From contig NZ_JHVN01000005.1 in NCBI RefSeq assembly GCF_000620165.1, forward strand, positions 62,001 to 126,000: a stretch of 64,000 nt of DNA, read 5' to 3'. Under the pieces are notes generated by a model, which ran no database searches, was not told where the DNA came from, and saw only the letters and a program-made list of their open reading frames with translations. A program made the translations under genes and the position numbers. The first letter of the stretch is position 1. Every line of letters begins with the position of its first letter. Shown piece by piece: positions 58,176-64,000 of the stretch. The stretch comes from Anoxybacillus tepidamans PS2 (GTDB taxonomy: Bacteria > Bacillota > Bacilli > Bacillales > Anoxybacillaceae).

Positions 58176-59039
58176 ATGGTTACAAAACAGCAGGCAACAT
58201 TGCCGCCGCAACACCAAAACCGTCAACCGGGCTTGCAGACAGAAATGACGCCGCAGCCCGTATCCGAAGACCCGACGTATCGAGGAAGCGGCAAACTGAA
58301 AGATAAAGTCGCTTTAATTAGCGGCGGCGATAGCGGCATTGGCAGAGCCGTGGCGATTTATTTCGCGAAGGAAGGAGCCGATGTCGCGATTATTTATCTC
58401 AATGAACATGAAGATGCAGAAGAAACGAAGCGGCAAGTCGAAGAAGAAGGTCGGCGCTGCTTACTGATCCCCGGCGATGTCGGCGACGAGCATTTTTGCA
58501 TGGAAGCAGTCAAGCAAACCGTCACTGCCTTTGGCAAGCTGGACATTCTTGTCAACAACGCGGCTGAGCAGCATCCGCAAGAGAGCTTGCTCAATATTAC
58601 ATCCGAACAATTGGAAAAAACGTTCCGCACAAACGTCTTTGGCTATTTTTATTTGGCAAAAGCTGCTCTTCCTTATTTAAAAGAAGGCAGCTCGATTATC
58701 AATACGTCATCGATCACAGCCTATGAAGGCCACGAGCAGCTGCTTGATTACTCCGCCACAAAAGGAGCGATTGCAACATTTACCCGCTCGCTTGCCAAAT
58801 CGCTCGTGCAAAAAGGCATTCGCGTCAACGGCGTTGCTCCTGGCCCGATTTGGACGCCGCTCATTCCGTCGACGTTCTCAAGTGAACAAGTCGCATCATT
58901 CGGCGCCAATACACCGATGAAACGGCCGGGGCAACCGGAAGAAGTCGCACCGAGCTATGTCTTTTTAGCAAGCGATGACGCTTCTTACATTACCGGACAA
59001 ATGATTCACGTCAACGGCGGAAAAATTGTGAATGGATAA
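58176..59039 (+). CDS. Short-chain dehydrogenase/reductase, YdaD/YhdF-like general stress type
   Basis: A 287-residue classical SDR. After an N-terminal tail rich in Gln/Pro (TKQQATLPPQHQNRQPG) typical of the stress-induced GSP39/YdaD group, the Rossmann motif ISGGDSGIGRAVA, the NNAAEQHP strand, and the active site LDYSATKGAIATF (Tyr/Lys) are seen. Substrate unknown; possibly an aldehyde or polyol dehydrogenase. The ATG follows CAAGGAGGAAAGGACA. No sigma-B promoter was recognisable. Stands alone between metH and the sugar cluster. Confidence 0.9.
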   Translation: MVTKQQATLPPQHQNRQPGLQTEMTPQPVSEDPTYRGSGKLKDKVALISGGDSGIGRAVAIYFAKEGADVAIIYLNEHEDAEETKRQVEEEGRRCLLIPGDVGDEHFCMEAVKQTVTAFGKLDILVNNAAEQHPQESLLNITSEQLEKTFRTNVFGYFYLAKAALPYLKEGSSIINTSSITAYEGHEQLLDYSATKGAIATFTRSLAKSLVQKGIRVNGVAPGPIWTPLIPSTFSSEQVASFGANTPMKRPGQPEEVAPSYVFLASDDASYITGQMIHVNGGKIVNG

Positions 59040-59157
59040 GCCTTTTATCATGTTACAATATAAAGGAAATTAAGTTCTCAATGCTTATATCGGGAAAGAG
59101 CTGTTTGGACAAATTGTAGTAGACGTTCAGTAGCCTCTATTTTTCATAAGTGATGCG

Positions 59158-59192
59158 AAAAACGCTCGGTACGGAAAATCCGAGCGTTTTTG
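59158..59192. terminator. Bidirectional terminator between the SDR and LacI genes
   Basis: The stem AAAACGCTCGG pairs with CCGAGCGTTTT around nine bases with T-runs on either side, between convergent genes. Confidence 0.85.
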
Positions 59193-59254
59193 TTGCTTAT
59201 TACATTGCTATTTATTCTGTTTTCTGAAACGAACCGATTGTACGGCACGGACTT

Positions 59255-60283
59255 TTATTTTCTCGAATTGTAATCGCACGAAAAGCGCTTAATCAGGTGA
59301 TGCGGAATGATAATACGCTTAATCGGTTCATTCGGATTCGCAATTCGTTCAATCAAATTTTTCCCTGCTTCATATCCAAGCTGGAAAATATGAATATCGA
59401 CCGATGTTAACGGCGGACGGGAAATTTCCGCGAGCAGCGTATTGTTAAAGCTGACAATCGATATGTCATCCGGAACGCGCAGTCCCATCTCATCAAGCGT
59501 ATTTAATACGCCAAGCGCCATCAAATCGTCGGCAACGACTAAAGCGGTTGGCGGTTCATCCAGCGACAGTAGCTCTTTCATCGCTTCCTGCCCGCCTTCT
59601 TTCAAAAATTCTTCATGCATGACATACTCTGTTCGGTAAGGTAATCCCGCTTCTTTTAATGCCTCTTCGTATCCGAGCAACCGGTCGACGGTCACTAAAT
59701 AGCTGACATTGCCGCCGACAAAAGCGATTCGCTCATGCCCAAGCTCGATTAAATACTGGGTCGCTTCTTTTGCCGCCCGATAATTGTCATTATCGACGTG
59801 AGTAATTTCTTCCGCCTTTTGGTGCGGTTTACCGATCACGACGAATGGAAAGTCGTTTTGCTGTAAATATTTCATAAGTTTGTCGTTCACCCGCGAATAC
59901 AGTAAAATGACCCCATCAACGCGGCGGCCTTGCAGCATTTCAATAACTCCTTCATAAATCTCGTCTTCTTTTTCTCCTGTCGACATTTGCAGCGCATATT
60001 TCTTTTCGTGCGCCGCTTTGCTAATGCCGCGAATCACTTCGGGAAAAAAGGGGTTTTGCAGCGCCTGATTGGCCGAGCTTGGCATGACAATGCCGATCAC
60101 TTGCGCTGATTGATTCGCCAAGCTGCGGGCGATGAAATTCGGATGGTAGCCGAGCTCTTTCATCGCCTCGCGCACTTTTCGCTTCGTCTTTTCACTAATG
60201 CGTGGGCTGTCCGCAATCACCCTTGAGACAGTAGAGGGAGCGACATTCGCTCGTTTCGCAACATCTTTAATTGTGACATTCAT
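59255..60283 (-). CDS. LacI/GalR-family transcriptional regulator
   Basis: A 342-residue regulator. The N-terminal helix-turn-helix NVTIKDVAKRANVAPSTVSRV and hinge region (FIARSLANQSAQVIGIVMPS) are followed by a periplasmic-binding-protein-like sensor domain (HVDNDNYRAAKEATQYLIEL, TALVVADDLMALGVL). Not CcpA itself, judging by the short hinge and C-terminus. It likely controls the glucosidase/amylase genes it shares a strand with, sensing a malto-oligosaccharide; the operator would lie upstream of the window. Confidence 0.9.
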   Translation of the reverse strand: MNVTIKDVAKRANVAPSTVSRVIADSPRISEKTKRKVREAMKELGYHPNFIARSLANQSAQVIGIVMPSSANQALQNPFFPEVIRGISKAAHEKKYALQMSTGEKEDEIYEGVIEMLQGRRVDGVILLYSRVNDKLMKYLQQNDFPFVVIGKPHQKAEEITHVDNDNYRAAKEATQYLIELGHERIAFVGGNVSYLVTVDRLLGYEEALKEAGLPYRTEYVMHEEFLKEGGQEAMKELLSLDEPPTALVVADDLMALGVLNTLDEMGLRVPDDISIVSFNNTLLAEISRPPLTSVDIHIFQLGYEAGKNLIERIANPNEPIKRIIIPHHLIKRFSCDYNSRK

Positions 60284-60301
60284 CGCTCATACTCCCCCTT
60301 T

Positions 60302-62671
60302 TTATATATTCTTGTTGTCTGTAATCCATAATATGCGCTGCTTTTCATCCCATGTTCCCTGCTGCTCTCCGTTTACGATCACTGTTGTTCTCTCTGTCGC
60401 TCCATGAATAGCAAACGATAGCTCCCAATCCGGGTGGTATGCCCCTTCTTTTCTTGTAGCAATTCGGACGGAATGTTCACTATATTCTAAGTCTACGTGC
60501 AAGCGGAAATAGTCTCCTGTTTCGTAAGCGAATGTCTGTCCATCATCATCATATAATGTGTATGTCGCCGTGCCTTCGTCGTTCTTATATATATGAATGA
60601 TACGGCGGCGATCCGGCATATCGGTAGAGCGCCTTACATCGCCAAGCGCAATCGCCGAACCTTGCTTAATAAAGATCGGCAGCGTATCTAACGGAGCATT
60701 GATGAGATGGTAGCGGCCGCCTTCAAGTATGTTCTCGGTCCAATAATCGACCCAGCGTCCCGGCGGCAAATAGACTGTCCGATGGGTAGTGCTTGGCGTC
60801 ATGATTGGCGCGATTAACACATTGGCGCCTACGAGAAATTCATCATATAAATGATACGTGTCTTCGTCATCAGGATACTCAAAAAACAATGGCCGCATCA
60901 CCGGCGCTCCCGTCTCGTGCGCTTCGGCAAACAGCGTATATAAATGCGGCAGCCATTCATAACGCATTTCGATATATTTTTTAATAATGCGCTCATACGT
61001 TTCGCCAAACGCCCACGGCTCTTGGCGGCGGAAACCGATGGCGCAGTGGTTGCGGAAATATGGCGTAAACACTCCGACCTGCGTCCAGCGCGTTAAAAGC
61101 TCTCCGTTAGAGTCATGGGCAAAACCGCCAACATCTGGGCCGCAAAACGCAACACCGGATAATCCTAAGTTCATGCACATCGGCAGCGACATTTGCAAAT
61201 GCTCCCAAAAGCTGCGGTTATCTCCTGTCCATACAGCGGCATAGCGCTGAATGCCTGAGAAACCGGCGCGCGTCAGCAAGAACGGGCGCTTTCCGTCCAA
61301 CAGCTTTTTCATGCCGTTGTATGTCGCTTCTCCCATCATCAATCCGTAAAGATTGTGAAGTTCACGATGCGTTTTCGGATCTCCATCGTTGTCATGCATC
61401 ACAGCAATATCCATCGTTTTTGTTTCATTAAACACAGACGGTTCGTTCATATCGTTCCAAATACCTTCAATGCCTAAGTCGGCATAAAACTGATGATTGT
61501 CGCCCCACCAGCTTCGCACTTGTTCGTTTGTGAAATCAGGAAAAGCGCTTTTCCCCGGCCATACTTCGCCGAAAAAGATGTCCCCTTCAATATACTTGCA
61601 AAAGTAGCCAGAGCGCACTCCCTCTTGGTAGACGCGATATTCCGGATCGGCCTTGACGCCCGGATCAACGATCGGCACGATGCGGATTCCGTTTTGCTTT
61701 AAATCTTCAATCAGCTGTTTCGGATTCGGAAAGCGGTTTCTATCAAACGTAAACACACGATAGCCATCCATGTAATGAATATCCAAATAAACCGCATCGA
61801 GCGGAATCTCTTTTTCTATAAATGTTCGCGCCAGTTCCCTTACTTCTTCTTCTGTTTCGTAGCTATAGCGCGACTGATGATAACCGAGCGCCCATTTAGG
61901 CGGAATCGGCATTCGCCCCGTCAAATGTGTATACTGCCGAAGCACATCTTTCGGGGTCGGGCCGGCCAGCACGTAATAATCAATGGCGCCCCCCTCGGCC
62001 CAAAAACAATACTCGTCAGCCTCTGTTTGAAAATCAAACGTCGTTTTATGTGTATTATCAAAAAACAGACCGTGGGCGTATCCGTTTCTTACCGTCATAA
62101 AATACGGATGCGACTGGTAGAGCGGATCAGTTTCTGGGTTGTGCGGCGCATACACATCCGTATTCCACATCGTCAGCCTTTCGCCGCGCTTATCAAGAAA
62201 ACCCGTTTTTTCGCCCAATCCATAAAAATGATCGGCTTTATCCATTGTTTTGTAACAGTAAACATGCCCTTCATACGTAAAGGCCATGCCCCTTTTTTCT
62301 TCAGCCATCAGCAAACGTTCCGTACGGTCGTAAACGAAGACGCGCAATGGACGTTTTCGCAACATGACTAGCAATTTTTCTGTGGCAAGTGTAACCGCTT
62401 CATCCGTCTCCTTAATCTCGACGTTCACTGTGTGCGGCTGTTTAATAATCGCCGGGCTTGTCCGCAAGCTCGTTTCCCCAAAAGGATTGAACGCGATGCG
62501 CACAATATCTTCATCATAAAAGCAGACTTTAACGACACCCCTATCGCATTGAAACGAAGCAACGTTCCGCTCATATAAAAAGGAAGACAGATTGCCAATG
62601 TCGATTAAGCGGTTTTTACTCTTTTCGCCGTCGCGATCAGGTAAAATGGCAAAGCTTGTGTCTTCAAGCAC
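60302..62671 (-). CDS. GH31 alpha-glucosidase
   Basis: A 789-residue family 31 glycoside hydrolase. The nucleophile signature GIWNDMNEPSVF puts the catalytic Asp at about residue 407. Conserved substrate-binding segments DAVYLDIHYMDGYRVFTFD, VWPGKSAFPDFTNE and CGPDVGGFAHDS are present. It releases glucose from the non-reducing end of maltose-type sugars. No signal peptide, so probably cytoplasmic. GTG at 62671, eight bases after AGGAGG, is preferred over GTG 62680. It follows the amylase gene by a dozen bases and precedes the LacI gene. Confidence 0.93.
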   Translation of the reverse strand: MLEDTSFAILPDRDGEKSKNRLIDIGNLSSFLYERNVASFQCDRGVVKVCFYDEDIVRIAFNPFGETSLRTSPAIIKQPHTVNVEIKETDEAVTLATEKLLVMLRKRPLRVFVYDRTERLLMAEEKRGMAFTYEGHVYCYKTMDKADHFYGLGEKTGFLDKRGERLTMWNTDVYAPHNPETDPLYQSHPYFMTVRNGYAHGLFFDNTHKTTFDFQTEADEYCFWAEGGAIDYYVLAGPTPKDVLRQYTHLTGRMPIPPKWALGYHQSRYSYETEEEVRELARTFIEKEIPLDAVYLDIHYMDGYRVFTFDRNRFPNPKQLIEDLKQNGIRIVPIVDPGVKADPEYRVYQEGVRSGYFCKYIEGDIFFGEVWPGKSAFPDFTNEQVRSWWGDNHQFYADLGIEGIWNDMNEPSVFNETKTMDIAVMHDNDGDPKTHRELHNLYGLMMGEATYNGMKKLLDGKRPFLLTRAGFSGIQRYAAVWTGDNRSFWEHLQMSLPMCMNLGLSGVAFCGPDVGGFAHDSNGELLTRWTQVGVFTPYFRNHCAIGFRRQEPWAFGETYERIIKKYIEMRYEWLPHLYTLFAEAHETGAPVMRPLFFEYPDDEDTYHLYDEFLVGANVLIAPIMTPSTTHRTVYLPPGRWVDYWTENILEGGRYHLINAPLDTLPIFIKQGSAIALGDVRRSTDMPDRRRIIHIYKNDEGTATYTLYDDDGQTFAYETGDYFRLHVDLEYSEHSVRIATRKEGAYHPDWELSFAIHGATERTTVIVNGEQQGTWDEKQRILWITDNKNI

Positions 62672-62683
62672 TTCCTCCACCTC

Positions 62684-64000
62684 CTAAGCAGCGCGCTTTG
62701 ATCGTTTTTTGAGATAATATAAAAACAGGCCAAATAGTACATAAACCGCAACGAGCGCGGCGATAAACGGCACGTTTAATCCTGTCTTTTTCGCCAGCAC
62801 GTAAACTTCCGCCGTTTCCCTGTTGGAAATAATATCGTATCCATTTTTATCGCTTCGCACCAAATCGCCCGCCAATAATCCCCGCAGCTCTTTTCCCGGC
62901 GCAAGCTGGTCGTTTGTCAAATGGACTTTTTGCGTCTTTGTAGTATTGTTGATGGCAATAACCGCTGTTTCTTTTTTATACGTTCGCTTAAAGACCGCCA
63001 TCCCGTTTTTCTCATACAAAAGCGTAAAGTCGCCGCGCCGTAATGAAGGCAATTGCTGGCGCAGTTCTCCGATTTTCGTAATGTAATCAATAATTTCTTT
63101 ATCTGTTCGGAAATCCATGAGCCGGCGATTATCGGGATCGTTTCCTCCATTTAATGCGATTTCGGTGCCGTAGTACATAATTGGAATGCCTGGTGCTGTA
63201 AATAAATACGTTAATCCAAGCTTAATTCTTGTAATCGGGTTTTGCTTATGGTCTAAAGCCAGTTTCGTAAACCGAACCGTATCGTGATTGTCAAGAAACG
63301 TTCCAAGTAAATATGGCCGATCATAAAAAGCCACATTTCGTTTCCACACGTTGTAAAGCGGTTCAAGCGATTGATCAGCGCTGCTTAAAGTTGCCGATGC
63401 TTCTTTATAAAAAGGAAAATCAATAAATCCGTCGATTCCGTATTTTCCGTAGTCAGCAATGTAGCGAGGGTCGTCGCTCCACACTTCCCCAAGCAAGAAA
63501 AAGTCTTTTTTAACCGATTTTACTTCGCGTGAAAACTCTTGCCAGAATGATTTAGGCACGTGCTTCATTGCATCGAGCCGGTAGCCGTCGATATCCGTTT
63601 CTTTAATCCACCATTTTGCCGCATCAATTAAATAGCGCTTGACTTCCGGGTTTTCTTGCGCTAAATCAGGCAAGCCATACAACCACCCATTTTCCACCTC
63701 TTTTGGATCGGCCCAGTTGACGATGTCTTTTTTCTCATGAAACCAACCTTTTTTCGTCGGGTCATTTACCCACGGATGATGCGGGCCCACATGATTGGCA
63801 ACAAAGTCTAAAATCACTTTCATACCGCGTTTATGCGCTTCTTTTACTAGCGTTTTTAAATCAGCCAGCGTGCCGAAATGCGGGTCGACTTGATAAAAAT
63901 CGGACACCCAATAACCATGATAGCCACCTGGTTCATTTTTAAAAATCGGGGTCAGCCAAATAGCTGTAAATCCCATTTCTTTAATGTAATCAAGCTTGGC
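62684..64000 (-). CDS. Membrane-anchored GH13 alpha-amylase, 5' end outside the window
   Basis: Partial gene, open to base 64000. All four GH13 regions are seen: VILDFVANHVGPHH, GYRLDAMKH (nucleophile Asp), FFLLGEVWSDD (acid Glu) and GTFLDNHDTVRF. The catalytic (beta/alpha)8 barrel is followed by a C-terminal domain and a single hydrophobic helix (VPFIAALVAVYVLFGLFLYY) with a basic tail KKRSKRAA. This puts the enzyme outside, tethered by its C-terminus. With GH31 it would convert starch to glucose. The N-terminus, probably with a signal peptide, is missing. Confidence 0.93.
   Translation of the reverse strand, partial: AKLDYIKEMGFTAIWLTPIFKNEPGGYHGYWVSDFYQVDPHFGTLADLKTLVKEAHKRGMKVILDFVANHVGPHHPWVNDPTKKGWFHEKKDIVNWADPKEVENGWLYGLPDLAQENPEVKRYLIDAAKWWIKETDIDGYRLDAMKHVPKSFWQEFSREVKSVKKDFFLLGEVWSDDPRYIADYGKYGIDGFIDFPFYKEASATLSSADQSLEPLYNVWKRNVAFYDRPYLLGTFLDNHDTVRFTKLALDHKQNPITRIKLGLTYLFTAPGIPIMYYGTEIALNGGNDPDNRRLMDFRTDKEIIDYITKIGELRQQLPSLRRGDFTLLYEKNGMAVFKRTYKKETAVIAINNTTKTQKVHLTNDQLAPGKELRGLLAGDLVRSDKNGYDIISNRETAEVYVLAKKTGLNVPFIAALVAVYVLFGLFLYYLKKRSKRAA

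Overview
This window comes from a low-to-mid GC Firmicute of the Bacillaceae. It is most likely a thermophile of the Geobacillus/Parageobacillus/Anoxybacillus group. The gene order mecA–yjbE–spxA–opp–trpS–yjbA–yjaZ–fabF–fabH–yjzB–yjzD–yjzC–argF–carBA–argDBJC, and then yitV–yitU–degV, is the Bacillus subtilis order read on the opposite strand. Presence of ClpB, a cobalamin-dependent MetH and a GH31/GH13 cluster fits a thermophilic Geobacillus-like genome better than B. subtilis. Genus is an inference; no rRNA is present. No transposase, phage, tRNA or CRISPR was seen.

Layout. 1–2.1 kb: proteolysis and redox control (mecA, spxA) with a TerC-family membrane protein. 2.4–8.3 kb: a small membrane protein, then the oligopeptide importer oppABCDF on the minus strand with a long structured oppA leader. 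9–10.3 kb: T-box-controlled trpS. 10.4–16.2 kb: conserved YjbA/YjaZ/YjaV/YjzB/YjzD proteins around the FapR-type fabH–fabF operon. 16.3–19.2 kb: clpB with a CtsR box, and yjzC. 19.3–28.8 kb: the arginine operon argCJBD-carAB-argF, with ARG-box-like sites before argC and a second cluster before carA. 29.1–36.2 kb: molybdate uptake and molybdenum cofactor genes (mobA, modABC, moaA, moeA, mobB, moaE, moaD), inserted where B. subtilis has other genes. 36.4–42.6 kb: a zinc-ribbon protein, YitV hydrolase, YitU phosphatase, small proteins, a large PepSY/S-layer surface protein, and DegV. 43–48.2 kb: a two-component system with a three-gene ABC exporter of the LnrJK–LnrLMN type. 48.3–51 kb: a chemoreceptor next to a BMP-family binding lipoprotein. 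51–59 kb: cvfB, yajQ, and a SAM-riboswitch-controlled yitJ–metH methionine operon, then a dehydrogenase. 59.2–64 kb: a LacI-family regulator, a GH31 alpha-glucosidase and a membrane-anchored GH13 alpha-amylase that runs off the right edge.

The most unusual signal is not a gene. Five copies of a roughly 50–62 bp hairpin element lie only in intergenic gaps (28924, 31666, 32925, 36730, 42759). Their stems covary, and they share a TTTAAC-type end and a TTCAT-type end. Two copies flank the molybdenum island in the same orientation. Two lie inside it, where the TTCAT end overlaps and supplies the stop codons of moaA and modC. They look like minimal non-autonomous IS200/IS605-type (palindrome-associated) elements. 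Other regulatory signals are a second ArgR-like site cluster before carA and a terminator-like hairpin 22 nt before modA.
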